Below, in pieces: positions 33,586-42,515 of a stretch of 64,000 nucleotides of DNA. Position 1 is the stretch's first letter. Each line of letters begins with the position of its first letter. The DNA is from Leifsonia poae (GTDB lineage Bacteria; Actinomycetota; Actinomycetes; Actinomycetales; Microbacteriaceae), in NCBI RefSeq assembly GCF_020009625.1, contig NZ_JAIHLP010000002.1, forward strand, positions 2,604,001 through 2,668,000. Reading direction: 5' to 3'. The notes under the pieces are model-generated. The model ran no database searches. It worked only from the letters and a program-made list of their open reading frames with translations, and was not told the DNA's origin. The position numbers were made by a program, and so were the translations under genes.

Positions 33586-34371
33586 TCAGGAGTATTCGGG
33601 TGTCTTGGTGCGGTAGCGCCAGGCGAGCTCGTTGTCGAGCACGAACGTGGAGAGGGTCTGTTCGTGAGGCAGCACCGAACCGGTGAACGATTCCAGACTC
33701 GACAGCAGCGCGCCGCCCGTGGCCGGGTTCGGCTCGCTCAGCAGCGCGCTGATGAGGTCGTCGAAGCCGTCGGGTTTGCGGTCGAGCTCCGCGGTCAGCT
33801 TCGCCAGGTACTTCGGTCCGGGGAAACGCCGATGGTTCAGTGCGAGCAGTGCACGGCAGGCCGACGTCGCCAGGTGGACGGATGCGTGCGTGAGCAGCAG
33901 TTGATCGCCGGCCGTCCAGGCTTGGTCGAGGAAGTACCCGCCGTGCAGTCGCGCCTGCGCCAGGAACGAGGCGGCGCGCGCCTCCCAATCGGTGTCGGAG
34001 GTGGTGTGGATGCGCGCGATGCGGTCGGGGAGGTCGTCGATGCGGCTGAACGCGATGCGCGTCGAGGCGAACGATTCGCGCACGGGGTCGTCGCCGCGAT
34101 CCGCCGCGTCGTCGAGGTAGGAGAGCGTGGCGAGTTTCACGTCGTAGTAGCCGCCCGGGTAGCCGATGCCGTCGTCTTCGGTGTACATCAGCCGGTTGTG
34201 CCGGTGCGCGTCCGCCCAGCGTTCTTCGGTGACGACGAGGTAGAGGTCGACGTCGGATTCGGGGCGCTCGGCGCCGCGGGCGAGGGAGCCGCTCACGATG
34301 ATGGCGAGGCAGTCGGTGGCCGCGGATTCTCGCTGGACATAGCGTGCGACGGCCTCGTCATGGTGTTTCAT
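33586..34371 (-). CDS. Nucleotidyltransferase-domain protein
   Basis: 261 residues from ATG 34371, preceded by GGAGGA. The N-terminal pol-beta-type domain has IIVSGSLARGAERPESDVDLYLVV, carrying the GS and DxD metal motifs; the rest is helical, as in aminoglycoside adenylyltransferase and streptomycin adenylyltransferase-like proteins. The substrate is unknown. It is the first gene after an operator at 34424-34437 and precedes a rhamnosidase, so it probably belongs to the rhamnose regulon, which is unusual for this fold. Confidence 0.8.
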   Translation of the reverse strand: MKHHDEAVARYVQRESAATDCLAIIVSGSLARGAERPESDVDLYLVVTEERWADAHRHNRLMYTEDDGIGYPGGYYDVKLATLSYLDDAADRGDDPVRESFASTRIAFSRIDDLPDRIARIHTTSDTDWEARAASFLAQARLHGGYFLDQAWTAGDQLLLTHASVHLATSACRALLALNHRRFPGPKYLAKLTAELDRKPDGFDDLISALLSEPNPATGGALLSSLESFTGSVLPHEQTLSTFVLDNELAWRYRTKTPEYS

Positions 34372-34423
34372 CGGGGTCCTCCTGCGTCGTTGCGCCCTCA
34401 CCATAGCCGAGATCCGTGCGAAT

Positions 34424-34437
34424 TTGAATCGCTTCAA
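34424..34437. promoter_or_regulatory. LacI-type operator of the rhamnose regulon (site 1)
   Basis: TTGAATCGCTTCAA fits the pattern TTGAA-N-CG-N-TTCAA exactly. It lies 53 bases upstream of the minus-strand start at 34371 and just behind the end of the LacI gene. Confidence 0.75.
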
Positions 34438-34481
34438 TGCAATCGCCCGGAAAATCGTTCGGAAGACGGGGTGCCCGGCGG

Positions 34482-35486
34482 TTACGAGCTGGAGGCGCGG
34501 ACGACCAGCTCGGGCTGGTACAGGATCTGCCGTGGCTCGAGCGTCGGGTCGTCGGCCTCTTCGAGGAGGATCTGCACCGCGGTCTCGCCGATCAGCCGGC
34601 TCGGCTGCCGCACCGAGGTGAGCGGCACCACCGAGGCGCTGGCGAACAGGATGTCGTCATAGCCGACGAGGGCGATCTCGTCGGGGATCGCGATGCGGCC
34701 CTGCATGTAGAGCGCCTGCAGCAGCCCGATGGCGAGGAGGTCGTTGGCCGCGAAGATGGCGTCGGGTCGTGCATCCGCCGGTCGCTCGACCAGTGCCTCG
34801 CCGGCCCGCTTGCCCTCTTGCACGGTGAGGGCCGCGAGCGTGATCACCTCGAGCGTGACCCCCGGATGCGCGGCCGCGGCCTGCCGGGCGCCCAGCAGCC
34901 GGTCGCTCACCTGGCGGATCTCGGACGGTCCGCCGACGAAGGCGATGCGGCGCCGGCCGGACTCGATGAGATGCGAGACCGCCAGCGAACCTCCGGCGAC
35001 GTCGTCGACGGAGACCGAGCTGAACGACATGTCCTTGCTCATCCTGTCCACCAGCACCGCCGGGATGCCGCGGTCGCGCATGCGGCGCAGCCGCGGGATC
35101 ACATTGCCGACGGGGGAGATCAGGATGCCGCGCACCCGAAGCTCCTCGAAGAGTGTGAGATAGCCCGACTCGCGGTCTTTCTTCTCGTCGCTGTTGCCGG
35201 CGATCACGGAGTATCCGACCGTGGCGGCCTCGTCTTCGGCTGCCGTCGTCACTTCGGTGAAGAACGGGTTGCCGCCGCTGAGGGTGATCAGGCCGAGTGC
35301 GTGGCTGTGGCCGACGCGCAGCTGTCGTGCCGCCTCATTGCGCACGTAGGAGAGCTTCTCCATGGCGAGGGTGACCCGCTCCACGGTCTCAGGCGAGACG
35401 ATCTCGGGTCGGTTCAGAACATTGGAGACCGTTCCGATCGACACCCTCGCCAGTGCGGCGACATCCTTGACGCTCGATGAGACCAT
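34482..35486 (-). CDS. LacI-family repressor, probable regulator of L-rhamnose genes
   Basis: 334 residues from ATG 35486; the upstream part of the frame is not protein-like. The HTH is VKDVAALARVSIGTVSNVLNRPEIVSPETVERV, followed by a periplasmic-binding-like effector domain (GLITLSGGNPFFTEV, DAIFAANDLLAIGLLQAL, LVGYDDILFASASVVPLTSVRQPS). It is divergent from the ABC importer and sits between operators at 34424 and 35707. Rhamnose or a rhamnose metabolite as inducer is inferred from context. Confidence 0.92.
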   Translation of the reverse strand: MVSSSVKDVAALARVSIGTVSNVLNRPEIVSPETVERVTLAMEKLSYVRNEAARQLRVGHSHALGLITLSGGNPFFTEVTTAAEDEAATVGYSVIAGNSDEKKDRESGYLTLFEELRVRGILISPVGNVIPRLRRMRDRGIPAVLVDRMSKDMSFSSVSVDDVAGGSLAVSHLIESGRRRIAFVGGPSEIRQVSDRLLGARQAAAAHPGVTLEVITLAALTVQEGKRAGEALVERPADARPDAIFAANDLLAIGLLQALYMQGRIAIPDEIALVGYDDILFASASVVPLTSVRQPSRLIGETAVQILLEEADDPTLEPRQILYQPELVVRASSS

Positions 35487-35706
35487 GGCCGTCCTCTCCG
35501 CTTGGCATTCTAGGGCGAGCGACGATTGAATCGATAACCTGTGCGCTGGCTTGTCGCCGGCCGCCCCGAATCCCCTCCTGTGTCGAATTGAATCGCGAGA
35601 CGGGCTCGATCGATCGTATTTCGCTGCGGAACGGCGCGTCATCAGCACCGTTGCTGAATCGTTACAATCGGTCATTGCGGTTGTCGCATCCGCCGTTTAT
35701 CTTCAA

Positions 35707-35720
35707 ATGAAGCGTTTCAA
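35707..35720. promoter_or_regulatory. LacI-type operator of the rhamnose regulon (site 2)
   Basis: ATGAAGCGTTTCAA matches TTGAA-N-CG-N-TTCAA with one difference. It lies 52 bases before the binding-protein start. Half-sites TTGAATCG also occur at about 35526 and 35588 in the same divergent promoter region, which holds no other feature. Confidence 0.72.
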
Positions 35721-35772
35721 TGCTCACCCGAATACCCGCGGGCGCTACAGCGCTAAATACAAGGAGGTATTT

Positions 35773-37080
35773 ATGTTCTCTCGACGGACGGCAACTCGCA
35801 CGGCCGCCATTCTCGGTGGGGCGGCCCTCGCCGCCCTCACCCTCGTCGGATGCTCCACCAGCAGCTCGGGCGGCGCGACCACCATCAGATTGATGGCTGG
35901 CGGAAACGACCCGGTCGCGACCAAGTTCGCGAACACCATCGCCGACGGATTCCACAAGGCGAACCCGACGATCACCGTCAAGGTCGACACCCGCCCGGGC
36001 GGCACCGACGGCGACAACCTGATCAAGACCAAGCTCTCCACCGGGACTATGGACGATGTGTTCCTGTACAACTCGGGATCGCTGTTCCAGGCGCTCCACC
36101 CCGACAGCCAGCTCCAGCCGCTCACCGACGAGCCCTGGGTGAAAGACATCACGCCGGACTTCAAGGCGGCGGTCAGCACGTCCAAGGCCACGTACGGCGC
36201 CCCGTGGGGCACGACCTTCGACGGCGGCATCATGTACAACAAAAAGGTCTACGAGAAGCTCGGGCTGACCGTGCCCAAGACCTGGGACGAGTTCATCAGC
36301 AACAGCGAGAAGATCAAGGCCGCCGGGATCACGCCCGTGCTCGTCTCCTACGGAGACACCTGGACCAGCCAGCTGTTCGTCCTCGCCGACTTCGCCAACG
36401 TGAGCGCGCAGGACCCGAGCTGGGCAGCGCAGTACACGGCCAACAAGAAGAAGTATGTGAACCCGCCGGCGCTCGCCGGCTTCACCCACACACAGGAAAT
36501 CTTCGACAAGGGTCTGATGAACAAGGACTACGCGTCGATGACGAACGTGAACGCCCTGAAGGCCCTGGCCACCGGAGCGGGCGCACAGTACCCGATGATC
36601 ACCGCAGTGATCGGCAACGTGGTGCAGTCCAACCCGGACCAGGTGAACGACATCGGCTACTTCGCGATGCCGACCGAGAGCGGCGACCCGCACGCCACCG
36701 TCTGGGAGTCGAACGGAGCGTACATCCCGAAGACGACCACGGGAGACAAACTGACCGCCGCGAAGAAGCTCATCGCATACATCAACTCGCCCGCCGGCTG
36801 TGACGCGCAGAACTCCGTCGGTGTTCCGGCCGGTCCGTTCGCCATCAGCACCTGCAAGCTTCCGAGCGACGCTCCCGCCCTCGTCGCGGACGAACTGAAG
36901 TACCAGGAAGCCAAGAAGACGGGCCTGGCGCTCGAATTCATCTCGCCGATCAAGGGCCCGAACCTGGAGAAGATCCTGATCCAGGTCGGCTCGGGCATCA
37001 CCAAAGCCCCCGCCGGAGCCGCCCTCTACGACAACGATGTGAAGGCGCAAGCCCAGCAACTCGGGCTCAAAGGCTGGTAG
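35773..37080 (+). CDS. ABC transporter substrate-binding lipoprotein, probable rhamnose/rhamnoside
   Basis: 435 residues from ATG 35773, behind a perfect AAGGAGG at 35761-35767. A lipoprotein signal peptide ends in LTLVGC. The mature part is a family 1 (CUT1-type) extracellular sugar-binding protein with GTMDDVFLYNSGSLFQAL, APWGTTFDGGIMYNKKVYEKLGLTVPKTWDEF and a C-terminal hinge region. It captures the sugar outside the membrane and hands it to the two permeases downstream. No ATPase is encoded in the cluster, so a shared MsiK-type ATPase is expected. Confidence 0.92.
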   Translation: MFSRRTATRTAAILGGAALAALTLVGCSTSSSGGATTIRLMAGGNDPVATKFANTIADGFHKANPTITVKVDTRPGGTDGDNLIKTKLSTGTMDDVFLYNSGSLFQALHPDSQLQPLTDEPWVKDITPDFKAAVSTSKATYGAPWGTTFDGGIMYNKKVYEKLGLTVPKTWDEFISNSEKIKAAGITPVLVSYGDTWTSQLFVLADFANVSAQDPSWAAQYTANKKKYVNPPALAGFTHTQEIFDKGLMNKDYASMTNVNALKALATGAGAQYPMITAVIGNVVQSNPDQVNDIGYFAMPTESGDPHATVWESNGAYIPKTTTGDKLTAAKKLIAYINSPAGCDAQNSVGVPAGPFAISTCKLPSDAPALVADELKYQEAKKTGLALEFISPIKGPNLEKILIQVGSGITKAPAGAALYDNDVKAQAQQLGLKGW

Positions 37081-37113
37081 ACCAGCCAACATCGGGCGCC
37101 CCAGGCGACCCGC

Positions 37114-37152
37114 AATGCGGAGCCGATGGCACCGGGTCATCGGCTCCGCATT
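37114..37152 (+). terminator. Hairpin between binding-protein and permease genes
   Basis: A perfect 15-bp stem (arms 37114-37128, AATGCGGAGCCGATG, and 37138-37152) with a 9-base loop lies inside the operon. In this position it is likely a partial terminator or mRNA-stabilising element that raises binding-protein output over permeases. Confidence 0.75.
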
Positions 37153-37188
37153 TCGCACCAACGCACCGAACTCGACGAGGAGCAACCA

Positions 37189-38130
37189 ATGTCGACTGCC
37201 ACCCCCGTGACCGCGATCCGAGCAGGCGAAGCCGCCCGTGAAGCGCACCCTCCCGAGAAGAAGCCACGAAGGTCGATCAAGTCGATCTACCCGACCTGGT
37301 TCTTCATCCCGGCCCTCGTGCTCTACGTCGTCTTCTTCGCGCTCCCCACCTTCTCGTCGTTCTACTTCTCGCTGACACGCTGGTCGCTCTTCGACTCGAC
37401 GTTCATCGGGTTCGCGAACTACGTTCAGTTCTTCAGCGACCCGCAGCTCTACACGAGCTTCATCCACACGCTGATCTACGCCGTCATCACCTCGGGGGCG
37501 AAGGTGATCATCGGGTTCTTCCTGGCGCTCCTCCTGACGTCTCCGATCATCGGGCGCGGATACCTCCGGGCGGTCGTGTTCTTCCCCGTCCTGCTCTCGA
37601 CGATCGGGGTCGGGATCATGTGGAAGTCGCTCCTCGATCCGTTCCACGGAATGGTCAACGCAGTGCTCGGGTTCTTCGGACTGCCGCAGCCGGGCTGGCT
37701 GACCGACCCCAACCTGGCCCTCTACAGCATCGCCGGCATCGACATCTGGAAGGGCGTCGGCATCGCGACCCTCATCTTCATGGCCGGCATCGTCGCCATC
37801 CCGAACGAGTACTTCGAGGCGGCGAAGATCGACGGCGCCGGGAGCGGGAAGATCCTGCGCCAGATCACGGTGCCGCTCACCCGAGGCGCGACCGCGACGG
37901 TGATCATCCTCTCTCTCATCGGCGGGCTCCGGTCGTTCGACATCATCTGGGTCACGACCGGCGGCGGCCCCGGCTTCACCAGCGACGTCCTCGCCTCCGT
38001 GATCTACAAGCAGTACCAGGCCGGGTTCTTCGGCCTTTCCACGGCGGGCAACGTCGTCCTCTTCCTGCTCGTCACGGTGATCATGGTTCCGCTCTCGTAC
38101 TTCCTCAACAGAAAGCAGGTGGAACTGTGA
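37189..38130 (+). CDS. Sugar ABC transporter permease 1 (CUT1, MalF-like)
   Basis: 313 residues from ATG 37189 (GACGAGGAG upstream). Six membrane segments after a 40-residue cytoplasmic start. The EAA loop NEYFEAAKIDGAGSGKILRQITVPL contacts the ATPase. It forms the membrane channel with the next gene product, whose start overlaps this stop by four bases (GTGA). Confidence 0.93.
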   Translation: MSTATPVTAIRAGEAAREAHPPEKKPRRSIKSIYPTWFFIPALVLYVVFFALPTFSSFYFSLTRWSLFDSTFIGFANYVQFFSDPQLYTSFIHTLIYAVITSGAKVIIGFFLALLLTSPIIGRGYLRAVVFFPVLLSTIGVGIMWKSLLDPFHGMVNAVLGFFGLPQPGWLTDPNLALYSIAGIDIWKGVGIATLIFMAGIVAIPNEYFEAAKIDGAGSGKILRQITVPLTRGATATVIILSLIGGLRSFDIIWVTTGGGPGFTSDVLASVIYKQYQAGFFGLSTAGNVVLFLLVTVIMVPLSYFLNRKQVEL

Positions 38131-38957
38131 CCCGCGAGCGCCGCCGCGCCTGGATCGTCGGCAGCATCGCGATCCTCGTCTCCATCGTCGTCTTCCTCGT
38201 CCCCTTCGCCTTCGTGCTGCTCCAGGCGGCGAAATCACCGGCGGATGCGTCGAACCTCCAGTTCTCCTGGCCGACGCAGTGGCAGTTCTTCCAGAACTTC
38301 GTGGACACCCTGAACTCCAATGACGGCGTCATCTGGCGGGCCATCATCAACAGCACCGTCCTCACGGTCGGCTCGGTCCTGCTGATGGTCGCCATCGGCG
38401 CGATGGCGGGCTACGTCCTTGCCCGCAAGCGGAGCAAGTGGGGCCCCGTCGTGAACTTCTTCGTGCTCGCCGGGCTGATCGTTCCGCCTGCCGTGGTGCC
38501 GACGATCTGGGTGCTCCAAGGGCTCAAGCTGTTCGGGACGATGCCCGGGATGATCCTCATCGAGGCCACCTTCGGGCTGTCGTTCTGCATCCTGCTCTTC
38601 CGCGCGTTCGTCGGGAACATCCCGCGCGAACTCGACGAGGCCGCCGTGCTCGACGGAGCCGGTCCGATCCGGTTGTTCACCCGTGTCGTCCTGCCCCTGC
38701 TGCGTCCGGTGATCGTGACCGTCGTCGTGGTGCAGGCGGTCTTCGTGTTCAACGACTTCGCCGGCCCGCTGTACTTCCTGCCGGGCGACCAGGTCACCGT
38801 GCAGCTCGCGCTGTACACCTTCTCAGGTCAGAACCTCAGCTTCTACAACCTGCTCTTCATGGCCATCTTCATCATCACCATCCCGCCGCTCATCGCCTAC
38901 ATCTTCTTCAATCGGCAGATCGTGGGCGGTATCACCAGCGGAGCGGTCAAAGGCTGA
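38127..38957 (+). CDS. Sugar ABC transporter permease 2 (CUT1, MalG-like)
   Basis: 276 residues from GTG 38127. Six membrane segments, EAA loop PRELDEAAVLDGAGPIRLFTRVVLPLL, and the C-terminus FFNRQIVGGITSGAVKG typical of MalG-like subunits. The stop overlaps the start of the GH78 gene (TGATG). Confidence 0.93.
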   Translation: MTRERRRAWIVGSIAILVSIVVFLVPFAFVLLQAAKSPADASNLQFSWPTQWQFFQNFVDTLNSNDGVIWRAIINSTVLTVGSVLLMVAIGAMAGYVLARKRSKWGPVVNFFVLAGLIVPPAVVPTIWVLQGLKLFGTMPGMILIEATFGLSFCILLFRAFVGNIPRELDEAAVLDGAGPIRLFTRVVLPLLRPVIVTVVVVQAVFVFNDFAGPLYFLPGDQVTVQLALYTFSGQNLSFYNLLFMAIFIITIPPLIAYIFFNRQIVGGITSGAVKG

Positions 38958-41314
38958 TGCCGCAACCGACGACACCAGCGGGAGCGTTCGCCGCCCCCGC
39001 CATCCGAGAACGAACGACACACACGGGAGAAACCGCAATGGACTGGCACGCTCGCATGATCGCAGCCGACGACGATTTCGACGGGGCGCCTCTGCTCCGC
39101 TCGGAGTTCGCCCTCGACCAGGGACACGGTGCGGTGACCGGGGCGACACTCACGCTCACCGCCCTCGGCGTGGTCGAGGCCTGGCTGAACGGGCGGAAGG
39201 TCTCGGACGACCTTCTGACGCCGGGCTGGAGCAGCTACGAGTGGCGGCTCCGCTATGCGAGCTACGACGTGACCGCGTTCGTCGACACGACGAGCGTGCT
39301 CGGGCTGGCTCTCGGCAACGGCTGGTACCGGGGGCGCCTCGGCTGGTCGGGCCGTTCGGCGTTCTACGGTTCGGAGCTCGGCGCATTCGCTCAGCTCGAG
39401 GTGACCTTCGAGGATGGCAGCACCCAGACCGTCTCCACAGATGCCGGCTGGACGGCGGGGCCGAGTGCGGTGCTCGCGAACGACCTCTACGACGGTGAGA
39501 CGATCGATGCCCGGCGCCGCAACGACGCGTGGCTCGCGCCCGGCTTCGTCGGCGAGGGGTGGGTCGGCGTGCACACGCTCGACTTCGACACCGCGATCCT
39601 CGAACCGTACGTGGGCCCGAGCGTCAAACGCTGGAACGAGCTCGCCGTACAGAAGGTGTGGACGTCGCCCTCCGGCACGACACTCGTCGACTTCGGCCAG
39701 AACCTGGTCGGGTGGGTGCGCGTGCAGGCGAGCGGCCCCGAAGGCACGGAGATCACGCTGCGCCACGCCGAGGTGCTGGAAGACGGCGAGCTGGGCACGA
39801 GACCGCTGCGCTCGGCCCTCGCGACCGACCGGTTCATCCTGAGCGGTGGCGCGGATGTGTTCGAGCCCACCTTCACCTTCCACGGCTTCCGGTATGCGGA
39901 GATCACGGGCTGGCCGGGCGAATTCGACGCCGCTGCCATCACCGCCGTCGCGATCGGATCGGAGCTCGAACGGATCGGCACCTTCCGCACCTCCGACCCG
40001 CTGCTGAACCAGTTCCACGAGAACGTGGTGTGGGGAATGCGCGGCAACTTCGTCGATGTCCCCACCGACTGCCCGCAGCGCGACGAGCGTCTCGGCTGGA
40101 CGGGAGACATCGCCGCGTTCGCGCCGACGGCCGCCTTCCTCTACGACGTGGATGCGTTCCTGTCCGACTGGCTGATCGACCTCGGTCTGGAGCAGAAGCA
40201 CCATGACGGCATCGTCGGATTCGTCATCCCGGATGTTCTGAAGTACCTCGGCGGCGACGCTCCCAGCGAGTTCGGAACGGTCGACTCCACGGCGATCTGG
40301 AGCGATGCCGCGGTGTGGGTGCCGTGGACGCTCTACGAGGCGTATGGGGACGAGTCGGTGCTGCGCCGGCAGTTCGGTTCCATGGCCGCCCACGTGCGCC
40401 ACGTGAAGTCGCTGCTCTCGCCCGCAGGGGTCTGGGACGGCAACTTCCAGTTCGGCGACTGGCTCGACCCGGATGCGCCGCCGGAGAACCCGGCCGAGGC
40501 GAAAGCCGACAAGGGCGTCGTCGCCACGGCCTGCGCCTACCGTTCGGCGACCATCGTGGCCCAGACCGCCGCGCTGCTCGGCCTCGCTGCCGAACAGAAG
40601 GAGTTCGAGGCCATCGCCGCCGGTCTCCGCGCGGCCTTCACCGAGAACTACGTCACCGACGGCATCGTGCTGAGCGATTGCACCACCGTCTACGCTCTCG
40701 CCATCGTATTCGGTCTCCTCGATCAGGAAGACGAGGCGACCGCCGGGGCGCGTCTGGCCGAGCTCTCGGCCGCGGCAGGCTACCGCATCTCCACCGGTTT
40801 CGCCGGCACCCCCTTCATCACCGACGCCCTGACGAAGACCGGCCACGTGGATGCCGCCTACCGGCTCCTGCTCGAGCGCGAGTGCCCGTCCTGGCTCTAC
40901 CCGGTGACCATGGGCGCCACCACCGTGTGGGAACGCTGGGATTCGATGCTGCCGGACGGCACCATCAACCCCGGTGAGATGACGTCGTTCAACCACTACG
41001 CGCTCGGCGCCGTGGCCGACTGGATGCACCGGGTGGTCGGCGGGATCGCGCCGCTCGCCCCCGGCTACGCGAAGGTGCTCATCGCACCGCAACCGGGCGG
41101 CGGTCTCACCGAAGCGGAGACCGAGCTGAAGACTCCGCACGGCCGCGTCGCCGTCGCGTGGACTCTCGTCGGCGACACCCTCACCGTCGAAGCCGACATC
41201 CCGTCTGGCGTCGACGCCGTTCTCCGCCTCCCCGGACAGCCCGAGCGACCTCTGGAGGCGGGCCACCATTCCACCACTGTCGTCATCCCCGCCACGGTCC
41301 CCGTCGGCCGCTGA
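38957..41314 (+). CDS. Alpha-L-rhamnosidase (GH78), second of two
   Basis: 785 residues if it starts at the coupled ATG 38957; ATG 39038, behind GGGAGA, is also plausible and fits the usual family N-terminus. An N-terminal domain (AWLNGRKVSDDLLTPGWSSYEWRLRYASYDV, then LALGNGWYRGRLGW) precedes the barrel, with the classic motif DCPQRDERLGWTGD and later NFQFGDWLDP, then a C-terminal region with GAVADWMHRVVGGIAPL. This is a complete family layout. It releases rhamnose in the cytoplasm from imported rhamnosides, feeding RhaI. Confidence 0.93.
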   Translation: MPQPTTPAGAFAAPAIRERTTHTGETAMDWHARMIAADDDFDGAPLLRSEFALDQGHGAVTGATLTLTALGVVEAWLNGRKVSDDLLTPGWSSYEWRLRYASYDVTAFVDTTSVLGLALGNGWYRGRLGWSGRSAFYGSELGAFAQLEVTFEDGSTQTVSTDAGWTAGPSAVLANDLYDGETIDARRRNDAWLAPGFVGEGWVGVHTLDFDTAILEPYVGPSVKRWNELAVQKVWTSPSGTTLVDFGQNLVGWVRVQASGPEGTEITLRHAEVLEDGELGTRPLRSALATDRFILSGGADVFEPTFTFHGFRYAEITGWPGEFDAAAITAVAIGSELERIGTFRTSDPLLNQFHENVVWGMRGNFVDVPTDCPQRDERLGWTGDIAAFAPTAAFLYDVDAFLSDWLIDLGLEQKHHDGIVGFVIPDVLKYLGGDAPSEFGTVDSTAIWSDAAVWVPWTLYEAYGDESVLRRQFGSMAAHVRHVKSLLSPAGVWDGNFQFGDWLDPDAPPENPAEAKADKGVVATACAYRSATIVAQTAALLGLAAEQKEFEAIAAGLRAAFTENYVTDGIVLSDCTTVYALAIVFGLLDQEDEATAGARLAELSAAAGYRISTGFAGTPFITDALTKTGHVDAAYRLLLERECPSWLYPVTMGATTVWERWDSMLPDGTINPGEMTSFNHYALGAVADWMHRVVGGIAPLAPGYAKVLIAPQPGGGLTEAETELKTPHGRVAVAWTLVGDTLTVEADIPSGVDAVLRLPGQPERPLEAGHHSTTVVIPATVPVGR

Positions 41315-41351
41315 GCACCAACCCGCTACAAAGAAACGATTGAGCACTGAC

Positions 41352-42515
41352 ATGACTGACCTTCACACCATCGCCCCGGCGCTCGCCGCGCAGGCGATCG
41401 AGCTTCCCTCGTGGGCGTTCGGCAATTCGGGCACCCGGTTCAAGGTGTTCGGTTCGCCGGGCACACCGCGTGACCCGTTCGAGAAGGTGTCGGATGCGGC
41501 GCAGGTGCACAAGTACTCCGGCCTGGCTCCGACGGTGGCGTTGCACATCCCGTGGGATCTGGTGGACTCGTTCTCCGATCTGCGCAAGCATGCGGAGGAC
41601 AGCGGGGTGTCGTTGGGGACGGTGAACTCGAATACCTTCCAGGACGACGACTACAAGCTGGGATCGGTCACGCATTCCGATCCGGTGGTGCGGCAGAAGG
41701 CGGTCGATCATCACCTGCGCTGTATCGACGTGATGAACGAGACGGGTTCGCGGGATCTGAAGATCTGGTTGGCGGACGGCACGAACTACCCGGGGCAGGA
41801 CGACATCCGCGCGAGGCAGGACCGTTTGGCCGACTCTTTGGCGGCGATCTACGCGGGTCTCGGTGACGACCAGCGACTGGTGTTGGAGTACAAGTTCTTC
41901 GAGCCGGCGTTCTATCACACGGACGTCCCGGATTGGGGGACCAGCTACGCGCACACGGTCGCACTGGGTGAGAAGGCGCTGGTGTGCTTGGACACCGGGC
42001 ACCACGCGCCCGGGACCAACATCGAGTTCATCGTCGCGCAGCTGCTCCGTCTCGGAAAGCTCGGCTCGTTCGATTTCAACTCGCGGTTCTACGCCGACGA
42101 CGACCTGATCGTCGGAGCGGCCGACCCGTTCCAGCTGTTCCGCATCCTGGCGGAGGTGATCCGCGGTGGCGGGCTGAACAACCCGGACGTCGCTTTCATG
42201 CTCGACCAGTGCCACAACATCGAGAAGAAGATCCCGGGCCAGCTCCGCTCGGTGCTGAACGTGCAGGAGATGACGGCGCGTGCTCTCCTGATCGATCGGG
42301 GGGCCTTGTCGGCGGCGCAGGCGGCCGGCGATGTGCTCGGTGCGAACGGGATCCTGATGGATGCGTTCTACACGGATGTGCGCCCGGCGTTGGCCGAGTG
42401 GCGCGAGTCGCGCGGTTTGCCGGCCGACCCGATGAAGGCGTATGCCGCATCCGGGTATCAGGAGAAGATCGAGGCCGACCGTGTCGGCGGCGTTCAGGCC
42501 GGATGGGGGGCATGA
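41352..42515 (+). CDS. rhaI: L-rhamnose isomerase
   Basis: 387 residues from ATG 41352 (an in-frame TTG at 41340 is possible). The RhaI-type TIM barrel shows FGNSGTRFKVFGSPGTPRDPFEKV, VALHIPWD, LEYKFFEPAFYHTDVPDWG (metal Glu), CLDTGHHAPGTNIEFI and FDFNSRFYADDD (metal Asp). It converts L-rhamnose to L-rhamnulose. The stop overlaps the next start (ATGA). A degenerate operator-like sequence lies just before the start. Leucine codons are unusually rich in TTG compared with the upstream genes. Confidence 0.93.
   Translation: MTDLHTIAPALAAQAIELPSWAFGNSGTRFKVFGSPGTPRDPFEKVSDAAQVHKYSGLAPTVALHIPWDLVDSFSDLRKHAEDSGVSLGTVNSNTFQDDDYKLGSVTHSDPVVRQKAVDHHLRCIDVMNETGSRDLKIWLADGTNYPGQDDIRARQDRLADSLAAIYAGLGDDQRLVLEYKFFEPAFYHTDVPDWGTSYAHTVALGEKALVCLDTGHHAPGTNIEFIVAQLLRLGKLGSFDFNSRFYADDDLIVGAADPFQLFRILAEVIRGGGLNNPDVAFMLDQCHNIEKKIPGQLRSVLNVQEMTARALLIDRGALSAAQAAGDVLGANGILMDAFYTDVRPALAEWRESRGLPADPMKAYAASGYQEKIEADRVGGVQAGWGA

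Noticed and set aside
35662..38238. Long open frame on the minus strand (858 codons)
   Set aside because: It is antisense to the binding-protein and permease genes, which have clear families; its Arg/Asp-rich product is the mirror of GC-rich coding DNA.
41331..41344. Fourth rhamnose operator before rhaI (AAGAAACGATTGAG)
   Set aside because: It misses four of the twelve fixed positions of the pattern, and the gene is already in the operon started at 35773.
38897..41353. Minus-strand open frame opposite the second rhamnosidase (818 codons)
   Set aside because: It is the antisense reading of the GH78 gene, with low-complexity Arg/Gly/Val composition.
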